A stretch of 5,667 nucleotides of DNA from Candidatus Bathyarchaeota archaeon (GTDB taxonomy: Archaea > Thermoproteota > Bathyarchaeia > RBG-16-48-13 > GCA-020355125). A model generated the notes under the pieces. The model had not been told where the DNA came from. It ran no database searches and saw nothing but the letters and a program-made list of their open reading frames with translations. Position numbers and translations under genes: made by a program. The stretch covers positions 1-5,667 of the forward strand of contig JAUWWH010000076.1 in assembly GCA_030617005.1 (NCBI GenBank). Reading direction: 5' to 3'. Shown in pieces: positions 1 through 5,476 of the stretch. Each line of letters starts with the position of its first letter. Within the stretch, counting starts at the first letter, position 1.

Positions 1-1
1 C

Positions 2-157
2 ATCAAGTATAAGAAAATACTTGAAGCGATCTCAACTTTGAAACCATATACCCTTCTTGTAGCCAAATTGTTAAAGAAATACAATATTGTAAAAAATCAA
101 TGTAAATTTAAATATACAGAAAAACCAGCAATATAACCAAAATTTTAAGTCTCTGAC
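2..157 (+). pseudogene. topA: Upstream in-frame part of topA, interrupted by two TAA codons
   Basis: This is the direct in-frame continuation, upstream, of the topoisomerase reading frame that is open from 158. The translation (IKYKKILEAISTLKPY, then VAKLLKK) matches the segment that follows the catalytic-tyrosine region in archaeal topoisomerase I. It then enters what should be the conserved HPAIYPTG block but reads TEKPAI-stop-PKF-stop, with TAA at 134-136 and 146-148. No frameshift is needed to join it to the downstream part, and the spacing to the next conserved block (KKLNSYQKN) is as expected. The 5' half of the gene (Toprim domain and active-site Tyr) lies outside the window. It is either a decayed gene or, more likely in my view, an intact gene with base-call errors near a contig end. 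Confidence 0.7.
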
Positions 158-1078
158 TTGAAAAAACTTAATTCATATCAGAAAAACATTTATGATTTAA
201 TTATTCGTCGATTCTTGTCCGTATTTGGCAGTCCAATGCTCAGAGAAAGCAATAAAGTGTTTATTACTCTCAATGGTAACATATTTATCCTCAAGGGTAA
301 TCGTACGATTGATCCGGGATGGACAATATTCTCTGAAAAATATTCCTCCTTCGATGAACGAGCATTACCAGATTTTAAAATTGGGCAAGAACTTCAAATA
401 CTTGAGCTCAACATTTTGAGTAAAGAAACGAAACCTCCGCTCCGATACAATCAAGGGACTATCTTAAAAATAATGGAGCGTAAACACCTCGGTACACGTG
501 CAACACGAGCTAATATCTTGCAAACTTTGTATGATAGACATTATATAGAAGGTGAAAGCGTACACGTGACTCAACTTGGTGAAGTTGTGATTAATGTTCT
601 AGAAGAATTTTGTTCAATTATTTCTAGTGAAAAATTAACCCAAAACTTTGAGGATGAGATGAATCGAGTTTACAAAGGAGAGAAAAAGAGAATCGCCGTC
701 ATAACTGAAGCACAACATCTACTTACAGCGGTTTTAAAAGATTTTAAGAAGAATGAGAAGCAAATAGGTCAAAAACTACTCAAGGGTTTGGCTGAATCAC
801 AGCAACATCAACAAGAACTCGGTATATGCCCTAAATGTGGCAATGAATTAAAACTTGTAAAATCAAAAAGGACGAACCTCTTTTTTATTGGGTGTGATGG
901 ATATCCAAAGTGTACAAAGAGTTATCCACTGCCTCATAACGCACGAATCGAAAATACTGGCAGAGTATGTGAAAAATGTAGTACGCCAATCGTGAGGATT
1001 ATTAGAAAAGGGCGACGTACTTACGAAATGTGCCTTGATTTAGAATGCGAAATTAAGAAAGATTGGGGTAAGATTTAA
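158..1078 (+). CDS. topA: DNA topoisomerase I (type IA, archaeal TopA), C-terminal part
   Basis: Type IA topoisomerases relax negatively supercoiled DNA by cutting one strand and passing the other through the break. This open frame covers only the C-terminal half. Residues 1-130 contain the end of the toroidal core, including FGSPMLRES, the RYNQGTILKIMER block (97-109) and LGTRATRANILQTLYDRHYI (111-130), which are typical of archaeal TopA. Residues 140-210 form the helical region ending the core (ISSEKLTQNFEDEM, then KKNEKQIGQKLL). Two C4 zinc fingers follow, with Cys224/227/246/252 and Cys271/274/292/297. The TTG at 158 has no ribosome binding site and falls inside the conserved fold, so it is not a natural start; the frame continues upstream through two stops. 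A free-standing fragment would lack the Toprim domain and active-site tyrosine and could not cleave DNA. Family assignment is firm; completeness of the gene is not. Confidence 0.88.
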   Translation: MKKLNSYQKNIYDLIIRRFLSVFGSPMLRESNKVFITLNGNIFILKGNRTIDPGWTIFSEKYSSFDERALPDFKIGQELQILELNILSKETKPPLRYNQGTILKIMERKHLGTRATRANILQTLYDRHYIEGESVHVTQLGEVVINVLEEFCSIISSEKLTQNFEDEMNRVYKGEKKRIAVITEAQHLLTAVLKDFKKNEKQIGQKLLKGLAESQQHQQELGICPKCGNELKLVKSKRTNLFFIGCDGYPKCTKSYPLPHNARIENTGRVCEKCSTPIVRIIRKGRRTYEMCLDLECEIKKDWGKI

Positions 1079-1093
1079 ACTGATTTAAAGATG

Positions 1094-1119
1094 AAAAAGA
1101 TCGTGTCCGCTCTTAAAAA
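1094..1119 (-). terminator. Two T5 tracts after the oxidoreductase gene
   Basis: Read on the minus strand, this 64-bp convergent spacer holds two T5 runs (1119-1115 and 1098-1094) just beyond the stop of the oxidoreductase gene. Such short T tracts commonly end archaeal transcripts. No stable hairpin is evident. Tentative. Confidence 0.3.
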
Positions 1120-1128
1120 TGCACACAC

Positions 1129-1154
1129 TTTCTATTCCTCTTTTAATTTCTTTT
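1129..1154 (+). terminator. Pyrimidine-rich tract after topA
   Basis: About 50 bases past the topA stop the plus strand becomes a T/C-rich run with two TTTT blocks, as in archaeal oligo-T terminators that need no hairpin. It overlaps the end of the convergent oxidoreductase gene. Tentative. Confidence 0.3.
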
Positions 1155-2312
1155 AAAGCCTACTGGTATGATAACTATAGGTGAATCATTTAACCCCAAC
1201 GTTCCTTTGATCTTTGTCATCTGAATCTGACTTATCACTTGTATGTTGCTTGCTAGGTGTAGAGCTTGAGCTTGTAAAACTATATGTAACGCGGAATAAC
1301 CTGCTTCCATTAAGGATAAATATGGTCCAAGTTTTCCGTTCGATGCAACCACAATATATGTAGGGGCCTTAGATATTTTAGATACTATTTTTTGTATTTC
1401 TTTGGATAATTCCCCTGTCCGAGTATATATCCATCCACCATCCCTATATTCACCAATCTTCAGTATATTCCCTGTCCGAACTATCCCAAGGGAATGCGTT
1501 GCAACATCTTTTTCTTCATCCCAGTTCAAATATTTGAAGATACCCTCTTCTTCAATAATATAGAGTGTCGTTGTATATGTTGCTGAAGCGGATGGAATGG
1601 TTTTGCCCTGTCCTCCGATGGCTAATGTGCCATACCGATGATATCTAACTGTCTTATGGGGCGTGCATCCAATCCCTGCCCAGAGAAGTTGTCCAAGCTG
1701 AGCTCTAGATACTTTCTCCTCTGTAAAGGTTTCAGGGTTCTTCCACTTATTAATACAATCAACCGCTGAATTCTTACCGTCTCTTATTGGATCTGGAAGA
1801 TTTCCTCTTCGATATTTCTCCGGTGGACTCTGAGTAAAATATGGCACCATTGGAACAAGATCTACATACATCCCCCCAATCATGTTAACTCCTACTTGAG
1901 CAATTGCCCCGGCGATATGTACCATTTCTTGCCCCATTCCCCTTTCAACCCAATATGCATTTTCGTTATCTGTAGAGAATGCTACTTTTCGCAATTTTTT
2001 TTCAGTACTCCACTGTAACCTGATGCTTGGATGTTTAGTACTTGGATACTGGATAGGTTCTAACAAGATTTTTTTACCATTTAAAGAACGAGTTTCATTA
2101 TCAAACCTCTTTCCACCACACTCTATAACTATTGGTTCTTTACTGATATGTGGAGTATGTTGAAGGCACCAAAAAACGAACTCTACTTGATCAAGAGTTA
2201 ATGGCTGGTTACCTAACTTTCCACCCCGTTCAATTCCCTTCCATCCACCAGTTGAGACTCTACTATTTAGTGCTAATTCAAGACTAACATTTGCATACGT
2301 TTCTAAAGTCAT
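1143..2312 (-). CDS. SagB/ThcOx-like nitroreductase-family flavin oxidoreductase, duplicated fold
   Basis: This is a predicted FMN-dependent oxidoreductase of 389 residues; the substrate is unknown. The C-terminal half (about 185-389) is the clearer nitroreductase domain: SRAQLGQLLWAGIGCTPH (202-219), TIPSASATY (238-246) and then the helix with LMEAGYSALHIVLQAQALHL, ending in PIVIIPVG. These match the SagB-type layout of LLWA.QG, PSAGA..P and the EAG helix. The N-terminal half looks like a diverged copy, with NSRVSTGGWKG (16-26), PLTLDQVEFVFWCLQ (37-51) and the helix WVERGMGQEMVHIAGAIAQ (121-139). Single-domain nitroreductases are about 200 residues and dimeric, so a fused pair would be a built-in dimer. 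I chose the ATG at 2312 because GGTGAGGT sits 4 bases before it; the ATG at 2327 would place that site inside the gene. SagB/ThcOx enzymes oxidise azolines in peptides, but no precursor or cyclodehydratase is nearby, so that role is not implied. There is no signal peptide or membrane segment. Confidence 0.72.
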   Translation of the reverse strand: MTLETYANVSLELALNSRVSTGGWKGIERGGKLGNQPLTLDQVEFVFWCLQHTPHISKEPIVIECGGKRFDNETRSLNGKKILLEPIQYPSTKHPSIRLQWSTEKKLRKVAFSTDNENAYWVERGMGQEMVHIAGAIAQVGVNMIGGMYVDLVPMVPYFTQSPPEKYRRGNLPDPIRDGKNSAVDCINKWKNPETFTEEKVSRAQLGQLLWAGIGCTPHKTVRYHRYGTLAIGGQGKTIPSASATYTTTLYIIEEEGIFKYLNWDEEKDVATHSLGIVRTGNILKIGEYRDGGWIYTRTGELSKEIQKIVSKISKAPTYIVVASNGKLGPYLSLMEAGYSALHIVLQAQALHLASNIQVISQIQMTKIKGTLGLNDSPIVIIPVGFKRN

Positions 2313-2316
2313 ACTT

Positions 2317-2324
2317 ACCTCACC
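2317..2324 (-). promoter_or_regulatory. Ribosome binding site of the oxidoreductase gene
   Basis: The minus strand reads GGTGAGGT, a good match to the GGAGGTGA-type site, followed by four bases and then ATG at 2312. It decides the start, because the alternative ATG at 2327 lies upstream of it. Confidence 0.6.
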
Positions 2325-2351
2325 CATTGGCTATACATTCCCTACTTTTGA

Positions 2352-2369
2352 CTAAATACTTTTTTTAAC
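2352..2369 (-). promoter_or_regulatory. Possible BRE/TATA element for the oxidoreductase gene
   Basis: On the minus strand, GTTAAAAAAAGTATTTAG sits about 40 bases before the ATG. The A-run resembles a BRE and GTATTTA a weak TATA box, which would put the start of transcription near 2330. The whole spacer is AT-rich, so this is weak evidence. Confidence 0.25.
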
Positions 2370-2577
2370 TAATTAACCTTATTCCTCTTATTTTTTTTAA
2401 ATTCGATAATAGAACTTTAAACTCAAAAATATTTATACATATTAATTTTAACGGAGATAAACTTCCCTTATAGTCTCCTAGCTTCTTAAATCAAGATAAT
2501 ACTGGAAACAAAAAATGGGAAATAAATTTTTTTTCCTCATGTTTAAACCTTAATAACGGAAATCCTGTAAATAACCA

Positions 2578-2592
2578 GAAAATAAATAAATA
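2578..2592 (+). promoter_or_regulatory. Likely BRE/TATA box of the ferredoxin gene
   Basis: A purine-rich AGAAA leads into AATAAATAAATAA. Centred near 2587, it predicts a transcript start around 2612-2616, just upstream of the ribosome binding site at 2624. The spacing fits an archaeal promoter; the box itself is not a perfect TTTATATA. Confidence 0.4.
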
Positions 2593-2623
2593 AGCTCTAT
2601 AATTGTTACTTCTTTCAATGTAT

Positions 2624-2631
2624 GAGGTGAT
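2624..2631 (+). promoter_or_regulatory. Strong ribosome binding site before a TTG start
   Basis: GAGGTGAT is an extended match to the 3' end of archaeal 16S rRNA. It is followed by four bases and then TTG at 2636. This picks the TTG over the in-frame ATG at 2618 (too close upstream) and over the out-of-frame ATG at 2632, which hits a stop after five codons. Confidence 0.65.
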
Positions 2632-2635
2632 ATGT

Positions 2636-2830
2636 TTGGTATCTGTTAAGGTTGATGAAGAGAAATGTACTGGATGTGGAACATGTATTGACACCTGCCC
2701 TGTTGAAGTCTTTGAACTACAAGAGAAAGAGGAAAAGACATTATCTGTAGTTGTTGCTGAAGACGAATGTATTGTATGTCGAGCTTGTGAAGTTCAGTGT
2801 AATGAAGAAGCAATTGAAGTTATTGAATAG
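2636..2830 (+). CDS. 2[4Fe-4S] ferredoxin
   Basis: This is a small soluble electron carrier of 64 residues, the usual length of clostridial/archaeal-type 8Fe ferredoxins. Cluster motif one is Cys11-x2-Cys14-x2-Cys17-x3-Cys21-Pro. Motif two is Cys45-x2-Cys48-x2-Cys51-x3-Cys55, followed by Asn rather than the usual Pro. By family rule, cluster I uses Cys11/14/17/55 and cluster II uses Cys45/48/51/21. The protein is very acidic (EEKEEK loop, IEVIE tail), which suits docking to oxidoreductases. The start is TTG at 2636, set by GAGGTGAT just upstream; the frame is open further back to 2603, but that part does not resemble a ferredoxin. It has its own promoter and is followed by a T7 tract, so it appears monocistronic. 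The divergent flavin oxidoreductase could be a partner, but only its position suggests this. Confidence 0.93.
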   Translation: MVSVKVDEEKCTGCGTCIDTCPVEVFELQEKEEKTLSVVVAEDECIVCRACEVQCNEEAIEVIE

Positions 2831-2877
2831 ATGGTGCACTGCTTAATCTCATGTGAACTCAATCCTTCATAGAATAA

Positions 2878-2888
2878 TTTATTTTTTT
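2878..2888 (+). terminator. Oligo-T terminator after ferredoxin
   Basis: TTTATTTTTTT begins about 47 bases beyond the ferredoxin stop. Archaeal RNA polymerase commonly stops at such T runs without a hairpin. Confidence 0.45.
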
Positions 2889-3214
2889 GAGGTCAAGAGT
2901 TCTCTTTGATCTTTTAAGGCATTCAGAAGTACGCCAGTTAACAATCCGATTTAACTGTTTATAATAACTAATAACGCTAATCTTAGAACAAGCTGCTTAA
3001 CAACCTAACCCAATCTTTTTAAGTACTTCTCCAAATATGCGATAGCTCTATATTTTTTTATTTAAGCACTGCTTCCTCTTCTCGAATGCCTATTTAACAA
3101 ATTACAAAGATGTTGAATTGTTTTTAAATGGTTGAGCTTAGAAAGAGATTAAATACCTGTTCAGTTTTTAATATTCAGTTTAATCTAAAACGAAATTCTT
3201 TATTGATTTTCACA

Positions 3215-3230
3215 TTTTTATATATTTTTT
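3215..3230 (+). promoter_or_regulatory. Likely TATA box of the thioredoxin gene
   Basis: TTTTTATATATTTTTT contains a near-ideal archaeal TATA core. It predicts a transcript start around 3247-3252, about 50 bases before the ATG at 3301. Confidence 0.45.
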
Positions 3231-3300
3231 CCTCGAGATCATTGTGATGTGTTCGAAAAGTTTTTTTTAAGGTAACGAGATGGTAGAATGGGTGTGTTTT

Positions 3301-3735
3301 ATGGGAGAAAATAAGGAACTAGAACGGATTAAATCAAAGAAATTGAGAGAAATGTTTAAGCGTAGTGTCTTAGAAGAAAAGTTAGAGGTATCTCATGAAC
3401 AAAGGGGATCTACTTTGAATAAACCCATTAAAGTAACTGATACAACATTTAAAGAGACCATCCAGAACCATTCCATTGTAGTAGTTGACTGTTGGGCTCC
3501 ATGGTGTGCTCCCTGTCGAATGGTAGCTCCTATTATAGATGAATTAGCCTTGGACTATGCTGGAAAGATCTTATTCGGTAAATTAAATGTTGATGAAAAT
3601 CGTGCAGTTGCGATAGAATACCAGATAATGAGTATCCCTACGTTGTTAGTATTTAAAAACGGGGAACTTGTAGACCGAATTATTGGTGCACAACCGAGAC
3701 AAATGTTGGAACCTAAGCTATCTCGCCATTTATAA
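3301..3735 (+). CDS. trxA: Thioredoxin with charged N-terminal extension
   Basis: This cytosolic dithiol-disulfide reductant has 144 residues against about 105 for a minimal thioredoxin. The fold starts near residue 42 (KPIKVTDTTF). The active site is W68-C69-A70-P71-C72, with Ala in place of the usual Gly. The buried Asp63 (VDCWAPW) matches Asp26 of E. coli Trx, and the cis-Pro is Pro113 in MSIPT. An extra Cys64 lies five residues before the nucleophile. Residues 1-35 are a highly charged helix (ENKELERIKSKKLREMFKR), of a kind often seen ahead of archaeal thioredoxins; its role is unclear. I prefer ATG 3301, preceded by GGGTG six bases upstream, over ATG 3280, which adds only the odd peptide MVEWVCF and has a weak AAGGT. 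It is a single-gene unit. No thioredoxin reductase is in the window, so its electron donor is unknown. Confidence 0.92.
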   Translation: MGENKELERIKSKKLREMFKRSVLEEKLEVSHEQRGSTLNKPIKVTDTTFKETIQNHSIVVVDCWAPWCAPCRMVAPIIDELALDYAGKILFGKLNVDENRAVAIEYQIMSIPTLLVFKNGELVDRIIGAQPRQMLEPKLSRHL

Positions 3736-3741
3736 CCATTA

Positions 3742-3760
3742 TACTTCTATTTTAGAAGTA
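3742..3760 (+). terminator. Perfect 8-bp stem-loop after thioredoxin
   Basis: TACTTCTA, loop TTT, TAGAAGTA forms a perfect 8-bp hairpin beginning six bases after the thioredoxin stop. No long T run follows directly, so it may act as a 3' end or stability hairpin rather than a classical terminator. Confidence 0.5.
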
Positions 3761-3906
3761 CACTTTAAGTTTATGAACTACACGGTCGTCATTTTAATTA
3801 TTTAAGAGATTATATTTATCTATTCATCATTTTCATCTATTCTTACAGACTTGTTTATGAATTTGGAGTAGTAGTGATAAGATCAATAGAATGCTCGATT
3901 TTAAGG

Positions 3907-3913
3907 AAAAAAA
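3907..3913 (-). terminator. T7 tract downstream of the DJ-1 gene
   Basis: On the minus strand this is TTTTTTT, about 160 bases past the DJ-1 stop. It is the longest T run in that direction within the spacer, so it is the best candidate end of the transcript, though it is distant. Confidence 0.25.
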
Positions 3914-4073
3914 TTGAGGGATGCATTGCGCAGAGAATTACCCCCTTACTGTTGTGAACATCATCGATTTATATACGATCCAAATTAATATTTACAAATT
4001 GTTACTTTTATGTTATCAAATCCCTAAAAACTAGGTACGACTTCTTTGAAGGAGGGAGGCTTTCTCAATACTT

Positions 4074-4646
4074 TTAAAACTTCACACCTATATCAGCTAG
4101 TACATTCTTAGTAATTTCTGCAACAACCTTTTTTTCTACCAACATTTCTGCTAACTTCAACGTGAAAACTATGGCTGTAGCCGGCCCCATACTTGTTATC
4201 ACATTTTCGTCTACAACAACTAAATCTCTCCCTTTTAGTTTTCCCCCACCTTTTATGAGTTCATTCTCCATACCAGGATATATCGTGCACATTTTCCCTC
4301 TTATAACTCCGGCGTCTGAGAGGACGGTTGGAGCAGCACAAATAGCAGCCACAATCTTATTTTGTTCATGAGCCTCCTTCACTATTTCAATCACTCGCGG
4401 ATTTTCTCTAAGATTTTTAAACCCTGGTGATCCACCGGGACAAATAATTGCATCAAACTCATCCACTTCGACTTCATCGATAAATTTATCCGGGATTACC
4501 CTAATACCATGGGCCCCCTCAACTAAACCCGTCTTCAATCCAACTAGAATCGTTTCAATACGACATCTTCTAAGAATGTCCACAATTGTTAAGGCTTCTA
4601 TCTCTTCGAATCCTGAAGCTAAGAATACTAATGCTTTTTTCAACAT
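4074..4646 (-). CDS. DJ-1/PfpI family protein (ThiJ/YajL-like)
   Basis: This cytosolic protein of the DJ-1 superfamily has 190 residues; human DJ-1 has 189. It opens with the Rossmann-like strand KKALVFLASGFEEIEALT. Glu17 in EEIE matches DJ-1 Glu18, which polarises the nucleophile. The nucleophilic-elbow Cys103 lies in AAICAAPTVL, and CPGGSPG (69-75) and TSMGPATAIVF (151-161) are further family landmarks. The position of DJ-1 His126 appears to be Tyr (TIYPG). Proposed family activities include glyoxalase/deglycase on methylglyoxal and oxidative-stress sensing through the Cys; the length and the EEIEA motif favour the DJ-1/YajL branch over the PfpI proteases. The start is ATG 4646 or the next codon, TTG 4643, which gives MKKALVFL and better spacing (5 bases) from the GTGAT at 4656-4652. 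One arm of an 11-bp inverted repeat covers this start. Confidence 0.93.
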   Translation of the reverse strand: MLKKALVFLASGFEEIEALTIVDILRRCRIETILVGLKTGLVEGAHGIRVIPDKFIDEVEVDEFDAIICPGGSPGFKNLRENPRVIEIVKEAHEQNKIVAAICAAPTVLSDAGVIRGKMCTIYPGMENELIKGGGKLKGRDLVVVDENVITSMGPATAIVFTLKLAEMLVEKKVVAEITKNVLADIGVKF

Positions 4647-4689
4647 TCATCACAATGTCTAATATTTTCTTCATAATAGATGAATGTTG
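4641..4689 (-). promoter_or_regulatory. 11-bp inverted repeat spanning the DJ-1 leader and start codon
   Basis: CAACATTCATC (4641-4651) and GATGAATGTTG (4679-4689) are perfect inverted copies separated by 27 bases. The proximal arm covers both candidate start codons and the end of the GTGATG ribosome binding site. The distal arm lies next to a TATA-like box. It could be a pair of operator half-sites or, if the transcript includes both arms, a hairpin that hides the start. Confidence 0.45.
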
Positions 4690-4690
4690 C

Positions 4691-4700
4691 TATAAAATAC
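4691..4700 (-). promoter_or_regulatory. TATA-like box for the DJ-1 gene
   Basis: On the minus strand GTATTTTATA lies about 45 bases before the start codon and predicts transcription from about 4668. An alternative AT block at 4708-4717 would place the start about 17 bases earlier. Confidence 0.35.
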
Positions 4701-4776
4701 AAGAAATCGAATATAAGAGGGCTTTTATGCTTCTCTATTTTTTTCTTCACCCTTACGGTATAGATTTAGAAAGGTT

Positions 4777-5352
4777 TCAGAGCGTTTTCATCCTTCTTAC
4801 TGTTAAATTACCGAGAGAAGATCGCATCATGCTCTTACGTATCTGATTAAAAATTCGGTTAAGCATTTCGTCTATGGGCATCCGTCTAATTCCCTTATTA
4901 TGGAACAATCGAGCTTCCATCCTTCTTTTATTGAATATAAGGCGAAGATGGAAATGATCAAAATTGAGGGCTATTCTCTTTTTTTTTGGGGTATAGTGAT
5001 AAGTTACTATGATTAGAAAGTCTAAAAGACGATAATTTCTTCTCGGATTTAGTACTTTACAGAGCCTTTGAACGGTTTCATTATCTAAATAATTAAAAAA
5101 GATATCATCGGCTACTCCAATCTCAAAGCCTAATGTGCAAATGTAAATTCCACTTTTACCTAGCATACTTAGAGGGTAAGATTCTCTATAATTATTGAGT
5201 TCTTTAAGCGCAGTAATTGTGGCTTGTTGAATTTTATACAACTGATTATTATAAAATGCTTCACCTATTCCGTGAACAATAGTGGGAAAGTTTGTAAAAA
5301 TTCCGAGAGAATGTTTATCTCGCCTTTTCCTTCTACCTTTAAGTTTAGCCAT
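4777..5352 (-). CDS. Basic 191-residue protein of unknown function
   Basis: I do not recognise this family. The protein starts with a strongly basic tail (MAKLKGRRKRRDKH). It then has a conserved-looking stretch FTNFPTIVHGIGEAFYNN (19-36) and an amphipathic helix (IQQATITALKELN, 41-53). A middle hydrophobic section follows (YRLLDFLIIVTYHY, 107-120), too short and mixed to be a clear membrane span. The C-terminal part is His/Arg-rich (NFDHFHLRLIFNKRRMEARLFHNKGIRRM, in pieces from 130 to 158) and ends in a basic helix (DEMLNRIFNQIRKSMMRS). The overall charge suggests nucleic-acid binding, which is inference only. There is no signal peptide and no zinc motif. The ATG at 5352 lacks a ribosome binding site, so the mRNA may be leaderless. 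It reads toward the DJ-1 gene with a 130-base gap that contains that gene's own promoter, so co-transcription is possible but not required. Confidence 0.75.
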   Translation of the reverse strand: MAKLKGRRKRRDKHSLGIFTNFPTIVHGIGEAFYNNQLYKIQQATITALKELNNYRESYPLSMLGKSGIYICTLGFEIGVADDIFFNYLDNETVQRLCKVLNPRRNYRLLDFLIIVTYHYTPKKKRIALNFDHFHLRLIFNKRRMEARLFHNKGIRRMPIDEMLNRIFNQIRKSMMRSSLGNLTVRRMKTL

Positions 5353-5476
5353 TTATTACTACGCTTCTGATTACATCTTAAGATTCTGACTAGCTTTTGT
5401 ATCGAGGCTCTTTATGATCTTCATAGATATCTTTGCATCTCATATCTTTACCCTTTTAGTGACTTTTCACTAGCTG

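Larger units (their letters stand above)
2328..2635. other. Divergent promoter region between oxidoreductase and ferredoxin genes
   Basis: This very AT-rich spacer contains no credible gene. It holds T8 (about 2390-2398) and T-rich runs, an AT block around 2427-2442 that could serve as a TATA box on either strand, and the ferredoxin TATA-like box near 2584-2592. A minus-strand frame at 2491-2694 is open by chance and runs antisense into the ferredoxin gene. Confidence 0.5.
2831..3279. other. Gene-free region between ferredoxin and thioredoxin
   Basis: About 450 bases without a credible gene. The longest starts give only short peptides (for example 13 codons from 2831). It contains the ferredoxin terminator tract, several T runs near 3053-3060, the thioredoxin TATA-like block at 3215-3230 and a T8 run at 3261-3268. 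I found no tRNA-like arms or box C/D pairs. Confidence 0.5.
3736..4073. other. Convergent spacer between thioredoxin and DJ-1 genes
   Basis: 338 bases with no supported gene. It holds the thioredoxin hairpin (3742-3760) and an A7 run at 3907-3913, which is T7 for minus-strand transcripts. A 37-codon frame at 3921-4034 has GAGGG directly against its ATG with no spacing, and I do not accept it. GGAGGGAGG at 4051-4059 is not followed by a start on this strand. Confidence 0.45.

Noticed and set aside
225..419. Open frame of 64 codons on the plus strand inside topA
   Set aside because: It lies in another frame of a clearly conserved gene and has no recognisable features or ribosome binding site.
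158..1078. topA frame read as a complete independent zinc-finger protein starting at TTG 158
   Set aside because: The homology continues in frame upstream of 158, and the TTG lacks a ribosome binding site and falls inside the conserved fold.
2491..2694. Minus-strand frame of 67 codons overlapping the ferredoxin start
   Set aside because: It is antisense to the ferredoxin gene and its promoter, its composition follows the AT-rich spacer, and there is no convincing start signal.
3780..3830. Possible box C/D small RNA on the minus strand (ATGATGA near 3830)
   Set aside because: No CTGA box D follows within a plausible distance and there is no paired C'/D' set.
3921..4034. 37-codon frame starting ATG after GAGGG in the thioredoxin/DJ-1 spacer
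   Set aside because: The putative binding site touches the ATG with no spacing, the peptide has no family character, and a frame of this length is expected by chance.
4162..4371. Plus-strand frame of 69 codons opposite the DJ-1 gene
   Set aside because: It is the reverse complement of a conserved coding region; its repeated Ser/Thr/Pro runs reflect that strand's codons.
4586..4846. Plus-strand frame of 86 codons spanning the DJ-1 start and the end of the unknown gene
   Set aside because: It overlaps two better supported minus-strand genes and the promoter between them, and has no ribosome binding site.
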